Shown piece by piece: positions 43,736 through 52,626 of a stretch of 64,000 nt of DNA (position 1 is the first letter of the stretch; the number at the start of each line of letters is the position of its first letter). The stretch is from NCBI GenBank assembly GCA_004138175.2, contig RYFE02000011.1, positions 87,696-151,695 of the forward strand. The letters run 5' to 3'. The notes below the pieces were generated by a model. It searched no databases. It had not been told where the DNA came from and saw nothing but the letters and a program-made list of their open reading frames with translations. The position numbers and the translations under genes were made by a program. The stretch is from Chloroflexales bacterium ZM16-3. Its GTDB lineage: Bacteria; Chloroflexota; Chloroflexia; Chloroflexales; Chloroflexaceae.

Positions 43736-45397
43736 TCACGAAAGGGCGCGCAGGAAGACGGCTACCAGCTGAGTGGCTGCGGCGTTAAAAAGGTTCATGA
43801 TCGGGGCCGGGTAGACGCCGAGCACCAGCAGGATGGCCAGGAAGGGCACGCTGGCCCAGATCTCGGCGGGGCGCATGTCGGTGAATCCGTGAGCGGCATC
43901 GCCGGCTGGCCCCAGGAAGATCCGCTGGTACATAATCAGCAGGGCCAGGGCGGTGATGATCAGGCCGATCACGGCGAGGCCAGTGAACAGCGGCAGGGTG
44001 GCCCACGCCCCTCGGAAGATGAAGAACTCGCCGACGAAGCCGGCCAGACCGGGCAGGCCCAGGTTGGCGAACATAGCCACGCCCATCACCCCGGCGAAGG
44101 TGGGGGCGACGGTGCGCAGGCCGCCGAGGCCGCGCAGCTGCCAGCTGCCGGTGCGCTCGTGCATCACCCCGGCCAGGTAGAACATCGCGCCGGTGCTCAG
44201 GCCGTGGGCCACCATCTGCATCAGGGCGCCGTTGATCGCGATCGCCCGCGAGTCCTGCGAGGCCCCGCCGGGCAGGGCGGCAGCCGAGGCGATCGCCAGC
44301 ATCACATAGCCCATGTGGTTAATGCTGGTGTATCCGATCAGCCGCTTGATGTCGCCGCTGGTGTTGGCCAGCGCGCCGAAGGCCCCGGCCACAATCCCTA
44401 CCAAGGCCAGGGCGCCCATCACCGGGGCGAAGTACTGAGCCGCGTCGGGCACCAGCGGCAGCAGGATGCGCAGCATGCCGTATGCGCCCATCTTGCTCAT
44501 CACCGCCGAGAGCATGATAGAGCCAGCCACCGGGGCCTCTCCGTAGGCGTCGGGCAGCCAGGTGTGGAAGGGCCAGACCGCCAGCTTGATCGCGAAGGCG
44601 ATAAAGATCGCCCAGAAGGCGATGCTGGTGTAGAGCAGCGGGTAGCGCCCGAGGCTGCTCGTCAGGCCCAGCTGCTCGACATAGGCGAAGATGATATCGC
44701 GCAGGCTGCCGGTCGTGCCCTCAACCGGCAGGCCCTGGCCGAGCCGCCCGAGGGTGATCAGGTCAAAGGTAGGCGCTCCGGCGCTGCGGGTGGCCAGGTA
44801 GAGCACCTGGAAGAGCAGCAGCAGGCCCACCGAGCCAGCCATGGTATAGATGAAGAACTTAAATGCGGCGTAGCGGCGGTTCTCCCTGCCCCAGAGCTGG
44901 ATGAGGAAGAAGGCCGGCACCAGGCTGAACTCCCAGAAGATGAAGAAGAAGAAGAAGTTCAGCGCCAGGAAGTAGCCGATCATGGCCGCCTCAAGCAGCA
45001 GCAGCAGGGCGAAGTGCGTCTTTGTCCGCTCGGTCACGCCCCAGGATGCGGCGGCGGCCAGGGGTGCCATCACCACCGTGAGCAGCACCAGCGGCAGGCT
45101 CAGCCCATCCACGCCCAGGAAGTAGTCCACGCGGATGGCCTGGATCCAGGCGATCTTCTCGACAAACTGGATGGTGCCCTGTCCATCGGCGGTGGCCGTG
45201 GCGTTAAACCCGGCGGCCACCACGGCGGCGATGGCGATCGGCAGGCCCATCCAGGCGGTGACGCCGATCTTGACTAAGCGATCATCCCAGCGCAGCGCGC
45301 CGGCCAGTCCCACCAGGGCAATGCCCAGCAGGGGCGACAGCAGCAGCAGCGTCAGCCAGGGCACGCCGCCCGGCGAAGGTATAAGGTATGCAGGCAT
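43736..45397 (-). CDS. nuoM: NADH-quinone oxidoreductase subunit M, copy 1
   Basis: 553 residues. LGVDGLSLPLVLLTVVMAPL, FFFFFIFWEFSLVPAFFLIQ (conserved Glu), KLAVWPFHTWLPDAYGEAPV and KRLIGYTSINHMGYVMLAIA identify a NuoM-type proton-pumping subunit. It is longer than the other copy through insertions in the first half. ATG 45395-45397; a CCCACAAGGGG-family repeat touches the start, and no Shine-Dalgarno sequence is visible. Two NuoM in series are known in several Chloroflexi and would add one more antiporter-like module to the membrane arm. Confidence 0.94.
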   Translation of the reverse strand: MPAYLIPSPGGVPWLTLLLLSPLLGIALVGLAGALRWDDRLVKIGVTAWMGLPIAIAAVVAAGFNATATADGQGTIQFVEKIAWIQAIRVDYFLGVDGLSLPLVLLTVVMAPLAAAASWGVTERTKTHFALLLLLEAAMIGYFLALNFFFFFIFWEFSLVPAFFLIQLWGRENRRYAAFKFFIYTMAGSVGLLLLFQVLYLATRSAGAPTFDLITLGRLGQGLPVEGTTGSLRDIIFAYVEQLGLTSSLGRYPLLYTSIAFWAIFIAFAIKLAVWPFHTWLPDAYGEAPVAGSIMLSAVMSKMGAYGMLRILLPLVPDAAQYFAPVMGALALVGIVAGAFGALANTSGDIKRLIGYTSINHMGYVMLAIASAAALPGGASQDSRAIAINGALMQMVAHGLSTGAMFYLAGVMHERTGSWQLRGLGGLRTVAPTFAGVMGVAMFANLGLPGLAGFVGEFFIFRGAWATLPLFTGLAVIGLIITALALLIMYQRIFLGPAGDAAHGFTDMRPAEIWASVPFLAILLVLGVYPAPIMNLFNAAATQLVAVFLRALS

Positions 45398-45590
45398 CGT
45401 AGGGGCGCCCCTCGTGGGCGCCCACCGTGGAGCGCCCCATCATCTCGTCCGCGTCGGCGCCCACAAGGGGCGCCCCGACAATACAATTACTTCTTGATCA
45501 CGTGGACACCCACAAGGGGCGGCCCGACAATATAATTACTTCTTGATCACGTGGGCGCCCACAAGGGGCGCCCCTACTTCTTGATCACGT
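45398..45590. repeat. CCCACAAGGGGC element with repeated copies of the nuoL end
   Basis: GGGCGCCCACAAGGGGCGCCCC-type palindromes alternate with three copies of the nuoL 3' end: TTACTTCTTGATCACGT at 45487-45503, again at 45536-45552, and the in-gene TACTTCTTGATCACGT at 45575-45590. The unit is about 49 bp. The last element copy supplies the base that makes the nuoL stop TAG, where the outer copies would give TAA. Confidence 0.85.
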
Positions 45591-47874
45591 ACAGGTAGAG
45601 CATCGCCAGAGCCAGGGTGCCAGCGAACACATAGGCCACATAGTCCTGGGCCTTGCCCGTCTGGATGCGGCGCGTCTGTCGTCCTGCGGCATTCGTCCCG
45701 CTGGCGATGGCGTCCGGCCCATCGTTCAGCACGGTGTCATCGACGATATAGTTGACCCGGCTGACGAAGAGCGTCACATAGCCGACGCCGTTGACGATCC
45801 CATCGAGGATCGTGCGATCCAGGAAGGACCACGCCAGGGCCAGGATGGCCGTGAGCCGACCGAAGCTGGCCTCATACAGCTCATCGACGCGATACTTCTC
45901 ATTGAGGATGCGGAACAGCCCGGGCGCCCGCGCGTCCAGCGGGTCGGTGTCCTGGGCCTTGGCGAAGGCGCTCCGGTAGGCGTACCAGCCAGCGGCGATG
46001 CCAGCCAGGGCCACCGTCAGCGAGATGCCTGCCACCATCCAGTTAATCCCTGCGGCCTCCTGGCCCCAGATGTGGGACAGCCAGTGCCCGCCGGGCATGC
46101 TGAAGGGCAGGTTGAAGGCGCCCGCCGTCACCGCGAAGCAGGCCAGCACCACCAGGGCCGCCGTCATCGTCGGCGACTCGTGCCAGGGGCTGTGCTCGGC
46201 GTGGGCATCGGCGTGGTCGGCGTGGCCAGCGTGATCATGATGCCCGAAGTGATCATCGTGCCCAACCGGGCTGGGCTCGGCGTTCACATACACCACCGGC
46301 TTCTCGCCGCGAAACGCGCCGAAGAAGACCAGGAACCACTGGCGGGTCATGTAGAAGGCCGTCAGGAAGGCCGCCACCGCGAGCACCGCGTAGACCACGA
46401 TGTTGCCGTTCTCCATCGCGTGGGCCAGGATCTCGTCCTTGCTCCAGAACCCGGCGAAGGGCACGATCCCGGCCAGGGCCAGGTAGCCCGCCGTATAGGT
46501 CCAGAAGGTCCAGGGCAGCTTCTGGCGCAGCCCGCCCATATTGCGAATGTCCTGCGCGGTCTGCTGGGCGGCGTACTCATCCTTGTGGTGCAGCTTCTCG
46601 ATCGCCGGGGTGGCCTCCATCGCGTGGATGACCGCGCCGGAGCCGAGGAAGAGCAGCGCCTTAAAGAAGGCGTGGGCGAGCAGGTGGAACATCCCGGCCA
46701 CCCAGCCGCCGATGCCGAGGGCGGCCACCATAAAGCCAAGCTGGCTGAGCGTGCTGTAGGCCAGGATGCGCTTGATATCGTACTGGGCCACGGCGATGGT
46801 GGCCGCAAACAGCGCGGTGAACGCGCCGATGAAGGCCACCACAGCCAGTGCGGTGCCCGTATCGGCCAGGAAGATCGGGTAGGTGCGGGCCACCAGGAAC
46901 ACGCCCGCCGAAACCATGGTGGCCGCGTGGATGAGCGCGGACACCGGGGTCGGGCCCTCCATCGCGTCGGGCAGCCAGACGTGCAGCGGGAACTGGGCCG
47001 ACTTGCCGACGGTGCCGGCGAAGATCAGCAGGGCGATCCCGGTGGCGTGGCTCATGCCCAGGATGCCGGGCTCTCCGCCGATCCGCTGGAGGAACTCGGG
47101 GTTGAAGATCTCGCCCTCGCCGGTGCCGAAGGCCAGGCTGCCCGCCTGCGTCCAGAGGTAGACCAGGCCGAGCAGCATCAGCACATCGCCGATGCGCGTG
47201 GTGATGAATGCCTTGAGCGCGGCGCGGTATGCCTGGGGCCGCTCGTAGAGGAAGCCGATCAGTAGGTACGAGCAGAGGCCCATGATCTCCCAGGCCATAA
47301 AGAACAGCAGCAGGTTATCGGCCATCACCATCAGCAGCATCGCCGAGGCGAACAGCGAGATAAAGCTAAAGAAGCGGCTCTGGCGCGGGTTGCTGGCCAT
47401 ATAGCCAATCGAGAAGAGGTGGATGCAGGTGGCGGTGATCGTCACCATCGCCAGCATCACGGCGACCGGCGAGTCGACATACACGCCCATGGCGAAGCTG
47501 CCGGAGCCAGCGGGCGCCCAGGCGAAGCGCTGAATCACGACGGGCTCGGGGAAGACGAACGCCTCGCCATGTGTCTCAGCGGCGGCGGCCGCCTCGCCGT
47601 GTGTCTCAGCGGCGGCGGCCGCCTCGCCGTGTGTCTCAGCGGCGGCGGCCGCCTCGCCGTGGCTCGTCTCGGCGGCGGCGGCCTCGCCCTGGGATGCTCC
47701 GAGAACCGCCGTCATCAGGCCAAGCGCCATCAGCACGGACAAAAGCATCAGGCCGGTGGCCGTCCACCCGCTGGCGGCCTTGCTCTGGCGCAGCGGGGTG
47801 AAGGTGATCAGCGCGAAGCCAAGCAGCGGCAGCGCCGGGATCAGCCAGGCATATTGCGTGAAGAACGACATCAT
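45574..47874 (-). CDS. nuoL: NADH-quinone oxidoreductase subunit L
   Basis: 766 residues, the largest membrane-arm antiporter-like subunit with the lateral helix. FFMAWEIMGLCSYLLIGFLY, GKSAQFPLHVWLPDAMEGPT and KRILAYSTLSQLGFMVAALG are diagnostic. Two unusual inserts occur: residues about 61-101 contain four tandem ETHGEAAAAA-like decapeptides in the first loop, and about 536-560 form a His/Asp-rich loop (HDDHFGHHDHAGHADHADAH). ATG 47872-47874 overlaps the nuoK stop by one base (TGATG) with AAGGG upstream; the in-frame TTG before it is not needed. Its 3' end has been copied twice downstream. Confidence 0.95.
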   Translation of the reverse strand: MMSFFTQYAWLIPALPLLGFALITFTPLRQSKAASGWTATGLMLLSVLMALGLMTAVLGASQGEAAAAETSHGEAAAAAETHGEAAAAAETHGEAAAAAETHGEAFVFPEPVVIQRFAWAPAGSGSFAMGVYVDSPVAVMLAMVTITATCIHLFSIGYMASNPRQSRFFSFISLFASAMLLMVMADNLLLFFMAWEIMGLCSYLLIGFLYERPQAYRAALKAFITTRIGDVLMLLGLVYLWTQAGSLAFGTGEGEIFNPEFLQRIGGEPGILGMSHATGIALLIFAGTVGKSAQFPLHVWLPDAMEGPTPVSALIHAATMVSAGVFLVARTYPIFLADTGTALAVVAFIGAFTALFAATIAVAQYDIKRILAYSTLSQLGFMVAALGIGGWVAGMFHLLAHAFFKALLFLGSGAVIHAMEATPAIEKLHHKDEYAAQQTAQDIRNMGGLRQKLPWTFWTYTAGYLALAGIVPFAGFWSKDEILAHAMENGNIVVYAVLAVAAFLTAFYMTRQWFLVFFGAFRGEKPVVYVNAEPSPVGHDDHFGHHDHAGHADHADAHAEHSPWHESPTMTAALVVLACFAVTAGAFNLPFSMPGGHWLSHIWGQEAAGINWMVAGISLTVALAGIAAGWYAYRSAFAKAQDTDPLDARAPGLFRILNEKYRVDELYEASFGRLTAILALAWSFLDRTILDGIVNGVGYVTLFVSRVNYIVDDTVLNDGPDAIASGTNAAGRQTRRIQTGKAQDYVAYVFAGTLALAMLYLYVIKK

Positions 47875-48191
47875 CAACCCTTTAGGCTATCCACACTATC
47901 CGCGTTCACCGTGTCCCAGTTGCGGTAGATCGCGATGATCATCGCCAGGCCGACGGCGGCCTCGGCGGCGGCAACCGTGATAATAAAGATCGTGAAGGCT
48001 GGCCCGGTGATGTTTTGCGGCTCCAGGTAGCGCCAGAAGGCCACCAGGTTGATGTTCACCGAGTTCAGCATCAGCTCGACGCCCATGAGCACGCCGACGA
48101 GGTTGCGGCGCGAGAGTGCGCCGAACAGGCCGATGCAAAACAGGGCGGCGGCCACCACCAGCACCGCCTCAAGCGGAATCGCGCGAGTCAT
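47874..48191 (-). CDS. nuoK: NADH-quinone oxidoreductase subunit K
   Basis: 105 residues, three membrane segments, with the conserved membrane Glu residues in [16 protein letters not shown] and [19 protein letters not shown]. Normal length. ATG 48189-48191 with GGAGGTAA upstream. It sits 18 nt after nuoJ and overlaps nuoL by one base, the tightest junction of the operon and one of the few without a repeat. Confidence 0.96.
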   Translation of the reverse strand: MTRAIPLEAVLVVAAALFCIGLFGALSRRNLVGVLMGVELMLNSVNINLVAFWRYLEPQNITGPAFTIFIITVAAAEAAVGLAMIIAIYRNWDTVNADSVDSLKG

Positions 48192-48209
48192 CGGGCGTTA
48201 CCTCCGGTA

Positions 48210-48836
48210 CTAATCGGCCACATCAGCGGTGGCGACGGGAGCCTGTTTGGCGGCGGTAGCCTGCTGGCGCTGGCGCAGAGTATACTCCTCGGACAGGGTG
48301 AGCACGCGGCGGCGGCGCGAGCGCTCCTCGAAGGCGATCACGATCGCTCCGATCAGCGCCACAGTGAGCAGGATGCCGGCCACCTCAAACTGGAGGAGGA
48401 ACTGACCGACAAACTCGCGCCCCAGCTCCTCAACCCCCGAGAGCGGCGCGGGCGTACCGGCTGGGCCGGTGGGCAGCGGGATATTCCATGTTTGACCAGC
48501 CAGGGTCGGCAGCAACACCGCGCCGAACAGGCCCAGGGCGACGATCGCCGTCAGCCACCAGCGGCTCGTCAGCAGCCGCTCGCCCTCGCTCGAAATGTGG
48601 CGCGTGAGCATGATCGCGAACAGGATCAGGATCGCGATCGCCCCGACATAGACCAGCACCTGGACGACAGCGATAAACTCGGCCTCAAGCACCAGATACA
48701 GTGCCGCCACGCCGAAGAACGAGGTGATCAGCCAGAGCGCCGAGTGGATGATGTTGCGCACCGTTACCACCATCATCGCCGCGCCGATGATCAGTGCAGC
48801 CAGCAACCCGAAGATAATTTGTATCAGCAGATCCAT
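48210..48836 (-). CDS. nuoJ: NADH-quinone oxidoreductase subunit J
   Basis: 208 residues. Five hydrophobic segments; IHSALWLITSFFGVAALYLV and VLVYVGAIAILILFAIMLTR are the NuoJ signature (the pi-bulge helix region). The C-terminal 40 residues are polar and basic, longer than in E. coli. ATG 48834-48836 with AGGAACAG upstream. Confidence 0.95.
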   Translation of the reverse strand: MDLLIQIIFGLLAALIIGAAMMVVTVRNIIHSALWLITSFFGVAALYLVLEAEFIAVVQVLVYVGAIAILILFAIMLTRHISSEGERLLTSRWWLTAIVALGLFGAVLLPTLAGQTWNIPLPTGPAGTPAPLSGVEELGREFVGQFLLQFEVAGILLTVALIGAIVIAFEERSRRRRVLTLSEEYTLRQRQQATAAKQAPVATADVAD

Positions 48837-48851
48837 CTGTTCCTACCGGTG

Positions 48852-48879
48852 GTAGAGGCGCAGCACGCTGCGTCCCTAC
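48852..48879. repeat. 28-nt imperfect palindrome between nuoH and nuoJ
   Basis: GTAGAGGCGCAGC...GCTGCGTCCCTAC, a member of the GTAGGGGCG palindrome family. It reaches into the last two codons of nuoH (stop at 48876). Confidence 0.75.
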
Positions 48880-50207
48880 GCCACATTCGTCAGGCGCTCC
48901 AGCACCTCGTCGTCCATCCGCGCCCGCTCGGACTGCGACTCCGCGTAGATCCGGGCCAGGTAGAGATACGTGCCCAGATTCAGGGCCAGGGTAACCACAA
49001 AGGCGATGGCCCAGCGCATAATGGGCGACCAGCCCTCCACGAAGGCTAGTCCCTCAGCGGCGCCCCAGCGGGTCAGGCCAACCCAGATCGTCGCCCCAAA
49101 GATATTCACCAGGGTCAGCGGGATCAGAAACTTCCAGCCGAAGTCCATCAGCTGATCAATGCGCAGGCGCGCATAGGCACCGCGCACCCAGACCATCACA
49201 AAGAAGAAGATGTAGGTCTTGGCAAGGAAGTAAAACACGCCCAGCGCACCAGACAGCACGTTGAAGATCCAGCCGCCTTCTGGGTTTGCCGGTGTGATCG
49301 CCAGCGAGTAGAGCCAGCCGACGCCCGGCCCCTGCCAGCCGCCAAAGAAGATGATCGCCGTCATCGCGCAGAGCAGAAAGTTGAGCACATACTGCGCCAG
49401 GTAGAACAGGCCGAACTTCATGCCGCTGTACTCAGTCATATAGCCAGCGACAATCTCCGAGTCGGCCTCGGGGATGTCGAAGGGGGTGCGCTCGCCCTCG
49501 GCCAGGGCCGCGATGAAGAAGGCGATGAAGGCGAGGAAGCCCACCGGCGTAAAGATGAACCAGCCCAGCCCGAAGTCGGGCACGCTGGCCACGTCCATGG
49601 TGCTGATGAACAGGCCGCCCTGGTAGTTGATCAGATCAACAATCGAGAGGCTGCCCGTGATCAGCACGATCGCCAGCAGGCTCAGCACCGCCGGGATCTC
49701 GTAGCTCACCATCTGGGCCACGGCCCGCATCGCGCCGATCAGGGCGAACTTATTGTTGCTGGCCCAGCCCGCCATCATCAGGCCGATGGCGCTCACTGAG
49801 GAGATGGCGAAGAAGAAGAGCAGGCCGATATTCAGATCGACCGGCACCATTCCCGGCCCCCAGGGCACCACGGCGAACATAAACATCGTCGGCGCAACCA
49901 CAATGCAGGGTGCGATCAGGTGAATCCACTTGTCGGCGGAGTCGGGGACGATGTCCTCTTTAGTGAACATCTTCACGCCGTCGGCCATGGGCTGAAAGAT
50001 CCCCTCCGGCCCAACCCGGTTCGGCCCGACCCGATCCTGCATACGGGCGATCGCCCGCCGCTCGAAGTAGGTCAGGAAGAGCATCTGGAAGGGCGCGATC
50101 AGAAAGAGCAGGGTGGCGATCAGCAGGTAGGAGATCAGCGAGATCAGCCACCCCGGCCAGCCCCAGCCGAAGGTGGTATTGATCAACTGGTTGACAACAT
50201 CGTGCAT
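48876..50207 (-). CDS. nuoH: NADH-quinone oxidoreductase subunit H
   Basis: 443 residues, eight or more membrane segments. FERRAIARMQDRVGPNRVGP, the quinone-site loop, and GERTPFDIPEADSEIVAGYM are highly diagnostic; the acidic and Arg residues of the quinone channel are present. It is somewhat longer than the usual 320-350 because of a larger middle and a C-terminal tail (AESQSERARMDDEVLERLTN). It anchors the peripheral to the membrane arm. ATG 50205-50207 with GAGAG upstream. Confidence 0.95.
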   Translation of the reverse strand: MHDVVNQLINTTFGWGWPGWLISLISYLLIATLLFLIAPFQMLFLTYFERRAIARMQDRVGPNRVGPEGIFQPMADGVKMFTKEDIVPDSADKWIHLIAPCIVVAPTMFMFAVVPWGPGMVPVDLNIGLLFFFAISSVSAIGLMMAGWASNNKFALIGAMRAVAQMVSYEIPAVLSLLAIVLITGSLSIVDLINYQGGLFISTMDVASVPDFGLGWFIFTPVGFLAFIAFFIAALAEGERTPFDIPEADSEIVAGYMTEYSGMKFGLFYLAQYVLNFLLCAMTAIIFFGGWQGPGVGWLYSLAITPANPEGGWIFNVLSGALGVFYFLAKTYIFFFVMVWVRGAYARLRIDQLMDFGWKFLIPLTLVNIFGATIWVGLTRWGAAEGLAFVEGWSPIMRWAIAFVVTLALNLGTYLYLARIYAESQSERARMDDEVLERLTNVA

Positions 50208-50248
50208 AGGTATGCTCTCACCTTCGACAGCGTAGGGCAGAGATGCCC

Positions 50249-51391
50249 CTATTCGTTATTGCCCTGCTCAGCAGCCTTCTTGGCGGCGTTGGCCGCCTTG
50301 ATCGCCGCAAGGCGGGCCGCCTTCTCATCGGTCGGCGCAGCGGTGCCGTTGCCCGTGGTCGGGGCGGCTACGGCAGGCGCGGCCTCAGCGGCCTTCTTCG
50401 CGGCGTTGGCCGCCTTGATCGCCGCCAGCTTCGCCGCCTTCGCATCTGCCGGGGACAGCTCGGCGGCCGGTGCCTCGGCGGGCGCAGCCTCGCCGCCGGC
50501 CTTCTTCGCGGCGTTGGCCGCCTTGATCGCCGCCAGCTTCGCCGCCTTCGCATCTGCCGGGGACAGCTCGGCGGCCGGTGCCTCGGCGGGCGCAGCCTCG
50601 CCGCCAGCCTTCTTCGCGGCATTAGCCGCCTTCATCGCCGCCAGCTTCGCCGCCTTCTCCTCTGGGGTCAGCTTCCCGGCGGGCGCAGCGGGCGCGGCAG
50701 GCGCGGCGGCTGGGGGCGCGGCGGCGGCAGCCTCGGCCAGCTCCTGGCGGCGGGCTTTAATCTTCTCGGTGAGGGAGGGAGCCATGCCAATCACACCAGG
50801 GCGGCGCTTAATGTTCCCCTGGAGCTTCTTCATCGCCCCAGCCTTCACACCCTCCCACAGGTCGGGGGCAATGCTGGTGTAGTACGAGATCGGCCGGTTC
50901 AGCTGAGCCTTGCGCATCGTCAGGGAATCATGGTCGGCTGTCGAAAGCTCAAACACATGATCCATCTTGATCGAGTCGAAGGGGCAGACCTCAGCGCAGA
51001 AGCCGCAGCTCATGCAGGCGTCGTACTCGATGATAAACTCGGTCGCGGCCGGCACCATCTTGCCAGTAACCGGGTCTTTCGCCTGCGTGATATGAATCAC
51101 CTGCGGCGGACAGATACGCTGACACTGATAGCAGCCCGTACACAGCTCGTGGCCGCTCTCGTCATCGTAGAGCAGCACCGGCATATTCCGGTACGCCTGC
51201 GGCAGCTGGAGGCGCTCATCGGGATACTCGACCGTGAAGTTGCCACGGATCTGGGTGAAGTTCTCGTTCTTGCGGAACGAGGCCGCCCAGTGATCCCAGA
51301 CTACCTTGAGCCCCTGGAGCAGACCTTGCCCGGCGCGCAGCTTCCCTGTGCGCCGATCCATGACGATGATGTTGCCACGCTGTATGTCCAT
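50249..51391 (-). CDS. nuoI: NADH-quinone oxidoreductase subunit I with long Ala/Lys repeat tail
   Basis: 380 residues, about twice the normal NuoI. The first 200 are a regular two-[4Fe-4S] ferredoxin-type subunit: CTGCYQCQRICP near residue 80 and CMSCGFCAEVCPFDSIKMDH near 122. From about 212 a low-complexity tail follows, with four repeats around AAKLAAIKAANAAKKA separated by Ala/Pro/Glu stretches of about 37 residues. The two inner copies are nearly identical at DNA level, about 111 bp apart, so this tail is an internal tandem duplication. ATG 51389-51391 with AAAGG upstream. NuoI passes electrons towards cluster N2 in NuoB; the tail's role is unknown. Confidence 0.94.
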   Translation of the reverse strand: MDIQRGNIIVMDRRTGKLRAGQGLLQGLKVVWDHWAASFRKNENFTQIRGNFTVEYPDERLQLPQAYRNMPVLLYDDESGHELCTGCYQCQRICPPQVIHITQAKDPVTGKMVPAATEFIIEYDACMSCGFCAEVCPFDSIKMDHVFELSTADHDSLTMRKAQLNRPISYYTSIAPDLWEGVKAGAMKKLQGNIKRRPGVIGMAPSLTEKIKARRQELAEAAAAAPPAAAPAAPAAPAGKLTPEEKAAKLAAMKAANAAKKAGGEAAPAEAPAAELSPADAKAAKLAAIKAANAAKKAGGEAAPAEAPAAELSPADAKAAKLAAIKAANAAKKAAEAAPAVAAPTTGNGTAAPTDEKAARLAAIKAANAAKKAAEQGNNE

Positions 51392-51405
51392 CTCAACCTT
51401 TGGTT

Positions 51406-51447
51406 GGGAGAGATCTGGAGAGGGCGTGCCCTCTCCAGATCTCTCCC
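51406..51447. repeat. Perfect 20-bp hairpin between nuoD and nuoI
   Basis: Arms 51406-51425 and 51428-51447 are exact reverse complements with a 2-nt loop, running from just before nuoI to 3 nt from the nuoD stop. There is no T-run. Confidence 0.85.
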
Positions 51448-51449
51448 CT

Positions 51450-52559
51450 CTAGCGATCTACCTCGCCCATCACAATATCGATACTGCCCAAGATCACCAC
51501 CACATCGGCCACCTTATAGCCACGGCACATATCGCCGAGCGGCGTGAGGTTGATGAACGATGGCGCACGCACCTTATAGCGATACGGCTTGGTGCTGCCG
51601 TCGCTGACCAGGTAGAAGCCCAGTTCGCCCTTGGGCGACTCGACGCGGGCATAGACATCGCCCACGGGGGGGCGCACATTCTGCCGCGCCTTGGGGTTGA
51701 TATGGCCGCCCTGCGCATCGGGTAGCTGCTCAATTATCTGCTCAATGATCCGCTTGCTCTGGCGCATCTCCTCGATCCGCACCAGGATGCGGTCGTAGAC
51801 ATCGCCCACCGAGCCGACCGGCACATCGAAGTCGAAGCGGTCGTACACGCTGTAGGGCTCAGCCTTGCGCACATCGTAGGCCACGCCGGATGCGCGCAGC
51901 ACCGGTCCGGTGACGCTGTAGGCGATCGCCAGATCCCGGGGCAGGATGCCGATACCCTCGGAGCGCTGGAGCAGGATCTCATTCTCGCGCAGCAGCCGCT
52001 CAAGCTCATCGATGAAGGCCGGCATCGCCACCAACAGATCCTTGAGCCGAGGCATAAAGTCATCCGGCAGGTCGCGGACAACCCCGCCAAAGCGGAAGTA
52101 GTTGCACATCAGGCGGGCACCGGATGCCGACTCAAACAGGTCAAGGATCTTCTCGCGCTCGCGCATACCGAAGGCGAGCTGAGTCTGCCAGGCGCCCATG
52201 TCGTTGATCAGGAAGCCCAGGGCACCGGCGTGGTTGAGCACGCGGGTCAGCTCAACCATCAGCACGCGGATATACTCGGCGCGCTCAGGCACCTCGATCC
52301 CGGCCAGTTTCTCCACGGCTATGGCATAGGCGTGGTTGTTAGCCATGGAGTTGAAGTAGTCGAGCCGGTCGGTATAGGGCATATTTTGCAGGTAGGTGTT
52401 CACCTCGGCGATCTGCTCGTGGTTACGATGCAGGTAGCCAAACACCGGCTTGAGGTCGGTGATCGTCTCGCCGTCCACCGTCACCAGCATGCGGAACACG
52501 CCGTGGGTGGATGGGTGCTGCGGCCCGATATTGATCTGGAGCTCTTCGGTCTTAATCAT
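51450..52559 (-). CDS. nuoD: NADH-quinone oxidoreductase subunit D (49-kDa type)
   Basis: 369 residues. [14 protein letters not shown] (quinone-site His), [37 protein letters not shown] and the final [12 protein letters not shown] identify the hydrogenase-like quinone-reducing subunit. The hydrogenase metal-binding cysteines are absent, as expected. ATG 52557-52559 ([16 protein letters not shown]); the open frame continues to 52616 only by reading through a TTGAATG heptamer array. That array abuts the ATG and no Shine-Dalgarno sequence is visible. NuoC is encoded separately. Confidence 0.96.
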   Translation of the reverse strand: MIKTEELQINIGPQHPSTHGVFRMLVTVDGETITDLKPVFGYLHRNHEQIAEVNTYLQNMPYTDRLDYFNSMANNHAYAIAVEKLAGIEVPERAEYIRVLMVELTRVLNHAGALGFLINDMGAWQTQLAFGMREREKILDLFESASGARLMCNYFRFGGVVRDLPDDFMPRLKDLLVAMPAFIDELERLLRENEILLQRSEGIGILPRDLAIAYSVTGPVLRASGVAYDVRKAEPYSVYDRFDFDVPVGSVGDVYDRILVRIEEMRQSKRIIEQIIEQLPDAQGGHINPKARQNVRPPVGDVYARVESPKGELGFYLVSDGSTKPYRYKVRAPSFINLTPLGDMCRGYKVADVVVILGSIDIVMGEVDR

Positions 52560-52560
52560 A

Positions 52561-52624
52561 ATGTTGAATGTTGAATGTTGAATGTTGAATGGCTGCGCCA
52601 ATTCAAGATTCAACATTCAGCATT
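52561..52624. repeat. TTGAATG heptamer inverted array between nuoC and nuoD
   Basis: Four direct TTGAATG units, a short centre, then inverted CAAGATTCAACATTCAGCATT. It fills the gap from the nuoC stop to the nuoD start. Confidence 0.9.
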
Positions 52625-52626
52625 AA

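Noticed and set aside
42159..45397. The two adjacent NuoM-like genes as parts of an Mrp antiporter
   Set aside because: They lie inside a complete nuo order, carry NuoM motifs, and no Mrp-specific subunits (MrpC/E/F/G) are present.
50249..51391. NuoI tail as a frameshifted fusion with a separate downstream gene
   Set aside because: The tail is in frame, ends at a normal stop before the nuoH start, and its repeats have consistent codon use; it is an extension, not a second gene.
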